A stretch of DNA of 21,824 bases from Flavobacteriia bacterium (GCA_018500075.1 JAHBAN010000052.1:1-21824), one strand, 5' to 3'; shown: positions 14,652 to 21,824, numbered from the stretch's first letter. Translations and numbers: made by a program. The notes: a model not told the origin generated them from the sequence alone.

Positions 14652-15734
14652 ATGGGTGCTTATGTCCTGCGGCGCTTGCTGCTGATTATTCCGACGCTGT
14701 TTGGCATTATGCTGATCAATTTTGCGCTCACGCAGTTTGTTCCCGGTGGGCCTGTGGAGCAGGCGATTGCGCGGGCGCAGGGCGAGGGCAATGTCTTTGG
14801 CAGCTTTGCGGGGCAGGACGGCTCTGAAAGCACGCTTGGCAGCGGGGCGAGCGACTATGTTGGCGCGCGGGGGCTGCCGCCCGAGTTTATCGCCGAGCTT
14901 GAGCGCGAGTTCGGCTTTGACAAGCCGCCTGTGGAGCGGTTTTTCCTGATGCTGGGCAATTATATCCGCTTTGATTTTGGCGAGAGCTATTTCCGCTCGG
15001 CGACTGTGATCGAGCTGATCAAGGAAAAGCTGCCTGTGTCGATCACGCTTGGGCTTTGGTCGACTTTGATTGCTTATATGATCTCGATTCCGCTTGGTAT
15101 CCGCAAGGCTGTGAAGGATGGCACGCCCTTTGACACATGGACGAGCGGTGCGATTATTGCGGGCTATGCGATCCCCGGATTTTTGTTTGCGATCCTGTTG
15201 TTGACGCTGTTTGCGGGTGGCTCTTACTGGCAGGTCTTCCCGCTGCGCGGGCTGACCAGCGACAATTTCGAGAGCTTAAGCGCTTGGGGCAAGATCAAGG
15301 ATTATGCGTGGCACATTACGCTGCCTGTGCTGGCCTCCAGTATTGCGGGCTTTGCCACGCTGACGCTTCTCACCAAGAACAGCTTTCTGGACGAGATGAA
15401 AAAACAATATGTGATGACCGCGCGGGCCAAGGGCCTGTCTGAGCGGGCGGTGCTTTATGGCCATGTGTTCCGCAATGCGATGCTGATTGTGATTGCGGGG
15501 TTTCCTGCGGTGTTTATCGGGGTTTTCTTCGGCGCGTCCTTGATTATCGAGACGATTTTCTCGCTCGATGGCCTCGGGCGGCTCGGCTTTGAGGCGGCTG
15601 TGGCGCGGGATTATCCTATCGTCTTCGGGACGCTGTTTATCTTCGGGCTGATCAGCCTTGTGGTCGGGATTGTCTCGGACCTGATGTATGTTCTGGTGGA
15701 CCCGCGGATCGACTTTGAGCGCAGGGAGGGCTGA
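14652..15734 (+). CDS. yejB: Microcin C/peptide ABC transporter permease
   Basis: A 360-residue inner-membrane permease of the DppB/OppB type, matching E. coli YejB in length (about 364). It starts with the typical MGAYVLRRLLLIIPTLFGIM helix, followed by a periplasmic stretch holding PPEFIAELEREFGFDKPPVERF. The cytoplasmic EAA coupling loop is around 249-277 (MTARAKGLSERAVLYGHVFRN). About six transmembrane segments are seen. It pairs with yejE to form the channel. Stop and yejE start overlap by one base (TGATG). Confidence 0.94.
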   Translation: MGAYVLRRLLLIIPTLFGIMLINFALTQFVPGGPVEQAIARAQGEGNVFGSFAGQDGSESTLGSGASDYVGARGLPPEFIAELEREFGFDKPPVERFFLMLGNYIRFDFGESYFRSATVIELIKEKLPVSITLGLWSTLIAYMISIPLGIRKAVKDGTPFDTWTSGAIIAGYAIPGFLFAILLLTLFAGGSYWQVFPLRGLTSDNFESLSAWGKIKDYAWHITLPVLASSIAGFATLTLLTKNSFLDEMKKQYVMTARAKGLSERAVLYGHVFRNAMLIVIAGFPAVFIGVFFGASLIIETIFSLDGLGRLGFEAAVARDYPIVFGTLFIFGLISLVVGIVSDLMYVLVDPRIDFERREG

Positions 15735-16849
15735 TGGCTGTGCTGACACTCTCGCCGATCAATGCGCGCCGTTGGCGCAACTTCAAGGCCAACCGCCGCG
15801 CGCTTTGGAGCCTTTGGGTCTTTTCGATCCTGTTTGTGTTGAGTCTGTTTGCCGAGTTTCTGGCCTATGACAAACCCATTCTGGTGAATTATCGCGGCCA
15901 GTATTACGCGCCGATCTGGAACTTTTACCCCGAAACAGAGTTTGGCGGGGATTTCCAGACGGAGGCTGTCTACCGCGATCCGGAGGTGCAATGTCTGATC
16001 GCTTCGGGCGGGTTGGACGCCTGCTTTGACGACCCCGAGGGGATTGTGGAAGCGATTGAGGCCGGCACATTTGCCGCCGAGGGCTTTGAGCCGGGCTGGG
16101 CGGTCTGGCCGTTGATCCCCTATTCGTTTGATACGGCTGTCGAGCGGCCCGGCGCGGCCCCCTTGCCGCCCAACGCAGAGAACCTTTTGGGCACGGACGC
16201 GACCAAGCGCGATGTGCTGGCGCGGGTGATTCACGGCTTCCGCTTGTCGATCCTGTTTACCCTGATTGTGACGGGGCTGGCCTCGCTCATCGGGGTCGCG
16301 GCGGGGGCGGTGCAGGGCTATTTTGGCGGCAGGCTTGATCTTGTGTTCCAGCGGATCATTGAAATCTGGACCTCCACGCCGCAGCTTTATGTCATCATCA
16401 TCATGTTTGCCATTCTGGGGCGGTCGTTCTGGCTTTTGGTGTTTTTGATGGTGCTGTTTGGCTGGATGTCGCTTGTCGGGGTTGTGCGGGCCGAGTTTTT
16501 GCGGGCGCGCAACCTTGAGTATGTGCGCGCGGCCAAGGCGCTGGGGGTGAGCAACACCACGATTATGTTCCGCCATATGCTGCCCAATGCGATGGTGGCG
16601 ACGCTGACCATGCTGCCGTTTATTGTGACGGGGACGATTTCGTCTCTGGCGGCGCTGGATTATCTCGGCTTTGGCCTTCCGTCGAGCGCGCCGAGCCTTG
16701 GCGAGCTGACGCTTCAGGCCAAGCAGAACCTTGAGGCGCCATGGCTGGCTTTCACCGCGTTTTTTACCTTTGCCGTCATGCTCTCGCTGCTTGTTTTCAT
16801 CTTTGAAGGCGTGCGCGACGCCTTTGACCCGAGAAAGACCTTTCGATGA
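15734..16849 (+). CDS. yejE: Microcin C/peptide ABC transporter permease
   Basis: A 371-residue permease of the DppC/OppC type with the N-terminal DUF-like cytoplasmic start LSPINARRWRNFKANRRALW, a first helix (SLWVFSILFVLSLFAEFLA) and a long periplasmic region of about 120 residues before the remaining helices. The segment LLGTDATKRDVLARVIHGFR is the conserved OppC lead-in, and the EAA loop is around 252-285 (RARNLEYVRAAKALGVSN). It is about 30 residues longer than E. coli YejE; the extra part is in the periplasmic loop and includes a Cys at about 83 and 96. The stop overlaps yejF (ATGA). Confidence 0.93.
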   Translation: MAVLTLSPINARRWRNFKANRRALWSLWVFSILFVLSLFAEFLAYDKPILVNYRGQYYAPIWNFYPETEFGGDFQTEAVYRDPEVQCLIASGGLDACFDDPEGIVEAIEAGTFAAEGFEPGWAVWPLIPYSFDTAVERPGAAPLPPNAENLLGTDATKRDVLARVIHGFRLSILFTLIVTGLASLIGVAAGAVQGYFGGRLDLVFQRIIEIWTSTPQLYVIIIMFAILGRSFWLLVFLMVLFGWMSLVGVVRAEFLRARNLEYVRAAKALGVSNTTIMFRHMLPNAMVATLTMLPFIVTGTISSLAALDYLGFGLPSSAPSLGELTLQAKQNLEAPWLAFTAFFTFAVMLSLLVFIFEGVRDAFDPRKTFR

Positions 16850-18450
16850 GCCTGCTCAACGTCCGTGACCTCACTGTGACCTTTCGCCAGGACGGCAAGG
16901 CCAATCAGGCTGTGAAAGGCGTGAGCTTTAGTGTGGGCCGTGGCGAGACGGTTGCGCTTGTGGGGGAAAGCGGCTCTGGCAAGTCTGTGAGTGCCTTGAG
17001 CACCGTGGCCCTGCTTGGGGATAGCGCCGAAGTGAGCGGCTCTGTGACCTATGACGGGCAGGAAATGATCGGGGCGAAGGAGGCTGTGTTGCGCCGTGTG
17101 CGGGGCAATGACATCAGCTTTATCTTTCAGGAGCCGATGACTTCGCTCAACCCCTTGCACACGATTGAAAAGCAGCTTGGCGAGAGTCTTGAGCTGCATC
17201 AGGGGCTGACGCGGGGGGCGGCGCGGGCGCGTGTTCTTGAGCTGCTCAACAAAGTCGGCATCCGCGATGCGGAGCGCCGCCTCAGCGCCTATCCACACGA
17301 GCTGTCCGGCGGGCAGCGGCAGCGCGTGATGATCGCTATGGCGCTGGCGAACAAGCCTGACATTCTGATTGCGGACGAGCCGACCACGGCGCTGGATGTG
17401 ACGATACAGGCCCAGATCCTCGAGCTGCTCAACGAGCTGAAGGAAAGCGAGAACATGGGGCTGTTGTTTATCACCCATGATCTTGGCGTTGTGCAGCGCT
17501 TTGCCGATACGGTCTGTGTCATGAAAAACGGCGAGATTGTCGAGCAGGGACCGGCCAAGGCGCTGTTTGCGGCGCCCCAGCATGACTATACAAAGACGCT
17601 GCTGGCGGCGCGGGCCGTGGGCCAGCCCGAGCCTGTGCCTGCGGGGGCCGAAGAGATTGTTGCGACCGATCAACTGCGGGTCTGGTTTCCGGTCAAGACA
17701 GGGCTGATGAAGCGCGTCACCGGCCATGTGAAGGCCGTGAACGGCGCGAGCCTTTCGGTGCGCGCGGGCGAAACCCTCGGGATCGTGGGCGAGAGCGGCT
17801 CGGGCAAGACCACGCTGGCGCTTGCGATGATGCGGCTGATCGGCTCGCAGGGTGGGATCACCTATCAGGGGCAGGATGTGCGCGGCTGGAGCACCAAGAC
17901 CCTGCGCAGCCTGCGCCGTGAGATGCAAATCGTGTTTCAGGACCCGTTTGGCTCGCTCAGCCCGCGGATGAGCTGTGCCGAGATTATTGCCGAGGGGCTT
18001 GGTGTCCATGGCAAGCCCGAGGGCAAGAGCGCGCGCGAACTTGTCTCTGAGGTGATGGAAGAGGTCGGGCTTGATCCGGCGACGATGGACCGCTACCCCC
18101 ACGAGTTTTCGGGCGGGCAGCGCCAGCGGATCGCGATTGCGCGGGCGATGATTTTGCGGCCCAAGCTTGTTGTGCTCGATGAGCCGACGAGCGCGCTTGA
18201 TATGACCGTGCAGGTGCAGATTGTGGACCTGTTGCGCGCGCTTCAGCGCAAATACGGGCTGGCCTATCTCTTTATCAGCCATGATCTCAACGTGGTGCGC
18301 GCGATGAGCCACAAGATGATTGTGATGCGGCAGGGTGATGTTGTGGAAGCCGGGCCGGCGGAGGAGCTGTTTGAGCGGCCCCGGACCGACTACGCCAGAA
18401 CGCTGCTCACCGCCGCGCTTGAGCTGAAGGCGGGCGGCGTGACGGAGTGA
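16846..18450 (+). CDS. yejF: Microcin C/peptide ABC transporter, fused double ATP-binding protein
   Basis: A 534-residue cytoplasmic protein with two ABC ATPase domains in one chain, as in E. coli YejF (529). Domain 1 has Walker A GESGSGKS (40-47), the Q-loop FQEPMTSLNP, signature LSGGQRQR (153-160) and Walker B ILIADEPTTALD. Domain 2 has GESGSGKT (315-322), FQDPFGSLSP, FSGGQRQR (421-428) and LVVLDEPTSALD. Both sites look intact. The C-terminal OppD/F extension follows each (domain 1 includes YTKTLLAA, domain 2 YARTLLTAAL). It ends the yejABEF operon and is convergent with hemN. Confidence 0.95.
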   Translation: MSLLNVRDLTVTFRQDGKANQAVKGVSFSVGRGETVALVGESGSGKSVSALSTVALLGDSAEVSGSVTYDGQEMIGAKEAVLRRVRGNDISFIFQEPMTSLNPLHTIEKQLGESLELHQGLTRGAARARVLELLNKVGIRDAERRLSAYPHELSGGQRQRVMIAMALANKPDILIADEPTTALDVTIQAQILELLNELKESENMGLLFITHDLGVVQRFADTVCVMKNGEIVEQGPAKALFAAPQHDYTKTLLAARAVGQPEPVPAGAEEIVATDQLRVWFPVKTGLMKRVTGHVKAVNGASLSVRAGETLGIVGESGSGKTTLALAMMRLIGSQGGITYQGQDVRGWSTKTLRSLRREMQIVFQDPFGSLSPRMSCAEIIAEGLGVHGKPEGKSARELVSEVMEEVGLDPATMDRYPHEFSGGQRQRIAIARAMILRPKLVVLDEPTSALDMTVQVQIVDLLRALQRKYGLAYLFISHDLNVVRAMSHKMIVMRQGDVVEAGPAEELFERPRTDYARTLLTAALELKAGGVTE

Positions 18451-18590
18451 ATGAGCAGTTGCGCTGCGCTGGCGCGCATCGCGGCGGGGCCTCGCTGCGC
18501 TCGGCCTGGTTTTCTCCGCGCTTATCTTTTTGCAGGCGCTCTACTTGGCGAGTCTTGTGCAGGGATATTTAGAGAAAGAAAAAGAGCGGG
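18451..18590. other. Intergenic region between yejF and hemN (convergent)
   Basis: Contains a GC-rich weak hairpin with GGCC arms (18488-18491 and 18503-18506) around TCGCTGCGCTC, followed by TGGTTTTCTCC, a possible yejF terminator. The right part holds the repeat head listed separately. No gene is seen. Confidence 0.5.
18561..18585 (-). repeat. Head motif of the intergenic repeat family, without hairpins
   Basis: On the minus strand this reads CTTTTTCTTTCTCTAAATAT then CCCT, close to the heads at 1771 (TTTTTCTTTCCAGAAATATC) and 20795 (CTCTTTCCAAAAATATCCCA). It starts 5 bases after the hemN stop, in the direction of hemN. The GGGGGAC and GAA-loop hairpins do not follow. Confidence 0.7.
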
Positions 18591-19946
18591 TCAGATTGCA
18601 GAGCTGTGGCCGGCTTTGCTCAGGTCATAGGCGTCAAAGGCGCGGGCGATCAGCCGCGTGAGCGGGCGCATCTCTTCGGGGATGTACAGGCCCTCTGGGC
18701 TGGTTTTGAGGCGGTTGCCAAAGCTTTTGTTGGCCTCGGCGAGCATCGCCGCAAGCGCGGCGGGCGCGATATCATGCTCGGCCAGAAGCTCGGCGGCAGA
18801 GACGCGGAAGTCGCACATGATCATCTCGATGATACGGCTGCGCAGTTTGTCTTCGGCGGAAAAGACATGGCCCCGCGACGTGGAAAAGCGGCCCTCGGCG
18901 ATTTTTTTGGCATGAGCCGAGGTGGCGGGGGCGTTTTGCGCATAGCCCTGAGGAAAGCGCGAGATCGAGGAGGCGCCGAGGCCAATGAGCACATCGCTTG
19001 TGTCATCGGTATAGCCCTGAAAGTTGCGCCGCAGCGTGCCGGCTTTTTGGGCGCGGGTCAGCCCGTCTTCGGGGCGGGCGAAATGGTCGATCCCGATTTC
19101 GGCGTATCCGTCCCAGAGGAAGAGTTTGCGCGCGGTTTCAAACAGATCAAGCCGCTCTTCGGGCGTGGGAAGGGCCTCCGAGGGGATCATCTGCTGGCGT
19201 TTGGCCATCCAGGGCACATGAGCGTAGCCATAGAGCGCGACCCGGTCAGGCGAGAGCGCGAGCAGCTTTTGCACGCTCTCTGTGATCCGCGCATTGGACT
19301 GGTGGGGCAGGCCGAAGAGGATATCGGCGTTGAGGCTTTCCACGCCATGGGCGCGGATCATATCGATCGCGTCGCGTGTTGCCTCAAAGCTCTGGATGCG
19401 GCCGATGGCGTGCTGGATCTCGTCGTCAAAATCCTGCACTCCGATCGAGGCGCGGTTCATCCCTGCGGCGGCGAGCGCATCCAGGCGGGCGCTGTCGATC
19501 TCGTTGGGGTCGATCTCGACAGAGAATTCATAGTCAGGCGCAAAAGGCGCAACCGAGGCGATTTCGGCGGCGAGATCGCGCATCATACCGGCGCTCAGCA
19601 GTGTTGGCGTGCCGCCGCCCCAGTGGAGGCGGGACAGGGTGACGCCTTTGGGCAGGGCGTTCTTCAGCAAGGCCAGCTCGGCTTTGAGCACATCGAGATA
19701 GGCGCGCACAGGCGCGTCTTTTTGCGTGCCTTGGGTGCGACAAGCGCAGAACCAGCACAGCCTGCGGCAGAACGGGATATGGATATAGAGCGAAATTTCG
19801 CTGCCCTCGGGGATGAGGGTGATCCATTTGGAGAACATATCGCCAGTGAGGGCCGGGGTGAACTGCGGGGCTGTCGGATAGCTTGTGTAACGCGGCACTT
19901 TCGCGTCAAATAGCCCCAGACTGGCGAGTTGAGTTTTTGTCATCAT
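18591..19946 (-). CDS. hemN: Oxygen-independent coproporphyrinogen III oxidase
   Basis: A 451-residue radical SAM enzyme making protoporphyrinogen IX from coproporphyrinogen III without oxygen, for heme (and in phototrophs bacteriochlorophyll). IHIPFCRRLCWFCAC holds the Fe-S cluster cysteines Cys60, Cys64 and Cys67 (CX3CX2C) plus Cys69, the fourth cysteine typical of true HemN. The N-terminal trip-wire-like VPRYTSYPTAPQF, LHWGGGTPTLLS and the HemN C-terminal domain are present; length agrees with E. coli HemN (457). The ATG at 19946 gives a family-like N-terminus; an upstream ATG at 19982 would overlap the FNR box. The FNR box 36 bases before this start suggests FnrL control under low oxygen. 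Confidence 0.94.
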   Translation of the reverse strand: MMTKTQLASLGLFDAKVPRYTSYPTAPQFTPALTGDMFSKWITLIPEGSEISLYIHIPFCRRLCWFCACRTQGTQKDAPVRAYLDVLKAELALLKNALPKGVTLSRLHWGGGTPTLLSAGMMRDLAAEIASVAPFAPDYEFSVEIDPNEIDSARLDALAAAGMNRASIGVQDFDDEIQHAIGRIQSFEATRDAIDMIRAHGVESLNADILFGLPHQSNARITESVQKLLALSPDRVALYGYAHVPWMAKRQQMIPSEALPTPEERLDLFETARKLFLWDGYAEIGIDHFARPEDGLTRAQKAGTLRRNFQGYTDDTSDVLIGLGASSISRFPQGYAQNAPATSAHAKKIAEGRFSTSRGHVFSAEDKLRSRIIEMIMCDFRVSAAELLAEHDIAPAALAAMLAEANKSFGNRLKTSPEGLYIPEEMRPLTRLIARAFDAYDLSKAGHSSAI

Positions 19947-19947
19947 G

Positions 19948-19957
19948 GGTCTAGACC
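19948..19957. promoter_or_regulatory. Perfect 10-bp palindrome before the hemN start
   Basis: GGTCTAGACC lies one base before the ATG of hemN, overlapping its AGG ribosome-binding region. It could be an operator or a small mRNA hairpin covering the start, or chance. Confidence 0.35.
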
Positions 19958-19981
19958 TAAAAGACGGAGTCTGCAGCGTCA

Positions 19982-19995
19982 TTGATGCAGATCAA
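19982..19995. promoter_or_regulatory. FNR/FnrL box in the hemN-fnrL gap
   Basis: TTGATGCAGATCAA matches the FNR consensus TTGAT-N4-ATCAA at every fixed position. The adjacent FnrL has the Glu203/Ser206/Arg207 recognition residues that read this half-site. Its centre lies about 42 bases from the hemN ATG and 24 from the fnrL ATG. Confidence 0.92.
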
Positions 19996-20012
19996 GCGCG
20001 TGAAGTGAAAAG

Positions 20013-20759
20013 ATGCAAAAGACAGTAACTATTGAGGTGCCGCGCGACTGTGGCGAATGTCCGATCCGGCATCGGGCGGTCTGTGCGCGCTGTGAAAGCG
20101 AAGAGCTGACACGGCTGGAAGAAATCAAATATTACCGCTCTTATGAGGCGGGCCAGACGATTGTCTGGTCGGGCGACCGGATGGAGTTTGTCGGCTCTGT
20201 GGTCAGAGGCGTCGCCTCGCTCACCCAGACCATGGAAGACGGGCGCACCCAGATGGTTGGTCTGTTGCTCCCGTCTGATTTTGTCGGACGTCCCGGGCGG
20301 GAGTCGGCGGCTTATGATGTGGTGGCGACAAGTGATCTGGTGATGTGCTGTTTTCGCAAAAAACCGTTTGAGGATATGATGGCCCGCACCCCGCATATCG
20401 CCCAGCGACTGCTCGAAATGACGCTTGACGAGCTTGACGCCGCGCGCGAGTGGATGCTTGTTCTGGGCCGCAAGACGGCACGGGAAAAGATTGCCAGCCT
20501 GCTGAGCATTATCGCGCGCCGGGATGCAACGCTCAATCTCGCCGGAGTCGAGGGGCCGCTTGAGTTCGATTTGCCGCTGACCCGCGAGGCGATGGCGGAT
20601 TATCTCGGCCTGACCCTCGAGACCGTGAGCCGGCAGGTCAATGCGCTCAAACGCGACGGTGTGATTGACCTGATCGGCAAACGCCACGTGATTGTGCCAG
20701 ATTTTGATCGCCTTTCCGAAGAAGCCGGCGACGATTCTGACGGTGGTATGTTGAGCTGA
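20013..20759 (+). CDS. fnrL: Oxygen-responsive Crp/Fnr-family regulator FnrL
   Basis: A 248-residue transcription factor of the Crp/Fnr family. The N-terminus has four cysteines, Cys13, Cys16, Cys24 and Cys27, and a further pair Cys112-Cys113 corresponds to E. coli FNR Cys122; these can bind an oxygen-labile 4Fe-4S cluster. A cNMP-binding-like beta roll covers about 35-130, a dimer helix follows, and the helix-turn-helix LTREAMADYLGLTLETVSRQ (189-208) has the E..SR recognition residues of FNR (Glu203, Ser206, Arg207). It should activate low-oxygen genes such as hemN and the cbb3 oxidase. The start is 17 bases after the FNR box, so binding there would more easily repress than activate this gene. 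Confidence 0.94.
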   Translation: MQKTVTIEVPRDCGECPIRHRAVCARCESEELTRLEEIKYYRSYEAGQTIVWSGDRMEFVGSVVRGVASLTQTMEDGRTQMVGLLLPSDFVGRPGRESAAYDVVATSDLVMCCFRKKPFEDMMARTPHIAQRLLEMTLDELDAAREWMLVLGRKTAREKIASLLSIIARRDATLNLAGVEGPLEFDLPLTREAMADYLGLTLETVSRQVNALKRDGVIDLIGKRHVIVPDFDRLSEEAGDDSDGGMLS

Positions 20760-20794
20760 TCAGCTCGCCATTGCCTTGAGCAACACCCGTCTTC

Positions 20795-20902
20795 CTCTTT
20801 CCAAAAATATCCCAGGGGGTCTGGGGGACTGGTCCCCCAGCTTGGCTGGGGTCCGGGGGACTGGTCCCCCGGCTGGTCGGATTGCACGAAGTGCAATTCG
20901 AA
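20795..20902 (+). repeat. Double-hairpin intergenic repeat, copy 2 (with a duplicated first hairpin)
   Basis: It lies 35 bases after fnrL, in the same orientation. The head CTCTTTCCAAAAATATCCCA (20795-20814) is followed by two GC-rich inverted repeats: CTGGGGGAC / GTCCCCCAG (20821-20840) and CCGGGGGAC / GTCCCCCGG (20853-20872). The final hairpin is TCGGATTGCAC (20877-20887), loop GAA, GTGCAATTCGA (20891-20901). Compared with copy 1, the final stem differs at four positions that still pair, which is compensatory change. It probably ends both fnrL and the convergent stress protein transcripts. Confidence 0.85.
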
Positions 20903-20908
20903 ATTCTC

Positions 20909-20932
20909 TTTAATGCGCCATTTAATGCGCCA
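20909..20932. repeat. 12-bp tandem duplication across the stress protein stop
   Basis: TTTAATGCGCCA occurs twice in a row (20909-20920, 20921-20932). The right copy encodes the last codons and the TAA stop of the universal stress protein; the left copy lies just after the stop. Confidence 0.85.
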
Positions 20933-21761
20933 TCAGAACGGGCAGTTTGGACTGTTCCAGCATATACCGGGTGGCACCGCCGAGGATGGCTTCGCGAAAG
21001 CGCGAGTGGCCATAGGCTCCCATGACAATCAGATCGGCGTCCAGATCGCTGGCGTGGCGCAGGAGCACATCCGAGACCCGCGGCATGGTTTTTGACAGGA
21101 CATCAATCTCCACATGGACATTGTGGCGTGCCAGCCAGACCGAGAGCAAGCCGCCCGGATCAGAGCGATTCGGGCCGTGTTTGGGCGGGTCGATCACGAC
21201 GACGTGCACCTGTCTGGCCTGTGTCAGGATCGGCAGGGCCGCGCGGATCGCGCCGAGGGCCTCGTCGCTTTCGTTCCAGCCGATGATCACGGTTTCGTAA
21301 GGGCCGGAGGGGGCGCGTTTTTCGGGCACAACAAGCACCGGCACGCGCGCTTCAAAGAGGCAGGCTTCGACAAGGGCTTCCTGCTCCTGCCCACGGTCTT
21401 CGCCATAGGGGGTGGGGAGCACGGCGATGTCGGCAAAGCGGGCGCGCGCGGCCACGTGGCGGCCGATATCGGGCAGTTGGGCCACGCCGTGTTCACAGCT
21501 CCAGCGCAGATCTGTTTTGCCAAGGTCTGCTTCTGCGAGCGCTTCAAGGGCGAGCGAGTCTGCGCGGGCTTTCTCGATGACTTCCTGAAGGATCATGGCA
21601 TTGGCGCCGGCGTAGTAATAGCCGGTCTGGCTGCGGTCGACGCCGAGGCAGAGCGCCTCGAGATGGGCATCATAGGCGCGCGCCATGGCCCCGGCATGGG
21701 CAATCATGGGCTTTGCAAAACTGTCCTGGGACAGCGCAGTAAAGATTGTTTTGTAAGACAT
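20922..21761 (-). CDS. Universal stress protein (UspA family)
   Basis: A 279-residue UspA-superfamily protein. The C-terminal domain is a classic ATP-binding type Usp: ETVIIGWNESDEALGAIRAA starts it, and DLIVMGAYGHSRFREAILGG holds the G-x2-G-x9-G-(G)-(A/T) nucleotide motif, ending LPVLMAH. The N-terminal half, starting MSYKTIFTALSQDSFAKPMI, resembles a second, degenerate Usp domain without the motif. The ATG at 21761 was chosen because GGAG lies 6 bases upstream; an in-frame ATG at 21776 would cover that site. In Rhodobacter and Paracoccus relatives a Usp gene is found beside fnrL and the cbb3 oxidase genes, which supports a role in low-oxygen or stress survival. Confidence 0.92.
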   Translation of the reverse strand: MSYKTIFTALSQDSFAKPMIAHAGAMARAYDAHLEALCLGVDRSQTGYYYAGANAMILQEVIEKARADSLALEALAEADLGKTDLRWSCEHGVAQLPDIGRHVAARARFADIAVLPTPYGEDRGQEQEALVEACLFEARVPVLVVPEKRAPSGPYETVIIGWNESDEALGAIRAALPILTQARQVHVVVIDPPKHGPNRSDPGGLLSVWLARHNVHVEIDVLSKTMPRVSDVLLRHASDLDADLIVMGAYGHSRFREAILGGATRYMLEQSKLPVLMAH

Positions 21762-21824
21762 TTTTTTCTCCGCCATGAAATTTGACCCCAGCTTAGGCTT
21801 TGGCGGCCCTGCATTCTTTGAACC
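21762..21824. promoter_or_regulatory. Upstream region of the stress protein gene, window edge
   Basis: Only 63 bases are visible. They hold the GGAG ribosome-binding site of the stress protein gene and part of its leader. No FNR box or clear promoter is seen within them; it could lie outside the window. Confidence 0.4.

Noticed and set aside
16714..18312. Long minus-strand open frame (532 codons) opposite yejF
   Set aside because: It lies fully opposite an ABC ATPase with all motifs intact, is Arg/His/Pro-rich and resembles no family; long antisense frames are common in GC-rich DNA.
18606..19913. Long plus-strand open frame (435 codons) opposite hemN
   Set aside because: It mirrors hemN codons, has no recognisable domain and no start signals.
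19947..19982. Upstream hemN start (ATG at 19982)
   Set aside because: It would overlap the FNR box and add 12 residues not seen in HemN proteins; kept only as an alternative.
20821..20872. Insertion sequence ends or attachment site
   Set aside because: The inverted repeats are short tight hairpins, with no transposase or target duplication; the same structure recurs at 1800 as part of a small intergenic element.

Overview
The window is a GC-rich chromosomal segment from an alphaproteobacterium, most likely a member of the Roseobacter/Rhodobacter group (Rhodobacteraceae). The reasons are FnrL beside an oxygen-independent coproporphyrinogen oxidase and a universal stress protein, a membrane-anchored cytochrome c of the Rhodobacter CycY type, an alphaproteobacterial prephenate dehydratase, and the gene order. 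Genes are packed tightly, with many ATGA-type stop/start overlaps. No rRNA, tRNA, CRISPR array, prophage or insertion sequence is visible.

Left part (1-4786). A translationally coupled plus-strand operon holds the end of a YaiI/DUF188 protein, a HAD phosphatase and an ornithine-cyclodeaminase-family protein. It converges on an MFS transporter, and the gap between them is filled by a double-hairpin repeat. A 486-base gap with two different 11-bp tandem arrays follows, then zapE (AFG1-type ATPase).

Middle (4787-11901, minus strand). Transcription runs pheA, rpiB, two paralogous CPBP membrane proteases, accD and folC. After a promoter region rich in TGATTCG/CGAATCA operator-like motifs, it continues with a secreted rhodanese-like protein coupled to a membrane-anchored LysM protein.

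Right part (12023-21761). A membrane-anchored cytochrome c with a strong terminator is followed by a complete yejABEF peptide (microcin C type) ABC importer operon. Then come hemN and fnrL, divergent around a perfect FNR box (TTGATGCAGATCAA), and a universal stress protein gene. In relatives this last cluster lies near the cbb3 oxidase genes, which would be just outside the window.

Most genes are well-known families. The less explained signals are non-coding: a hairpin repeat family with compensatory base changes between its two copies (1771-1850 and 20795-20902), the dyad and direct-repeat operator array ahead of the rhodanese-LysM operon (6309-6412), and the paired 11-bp arrays upstream of zapE. 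I found no convincing new multi-gene system. The rhodanese-LysM pair and the tandem CPBP pair are the best functional unknowns.
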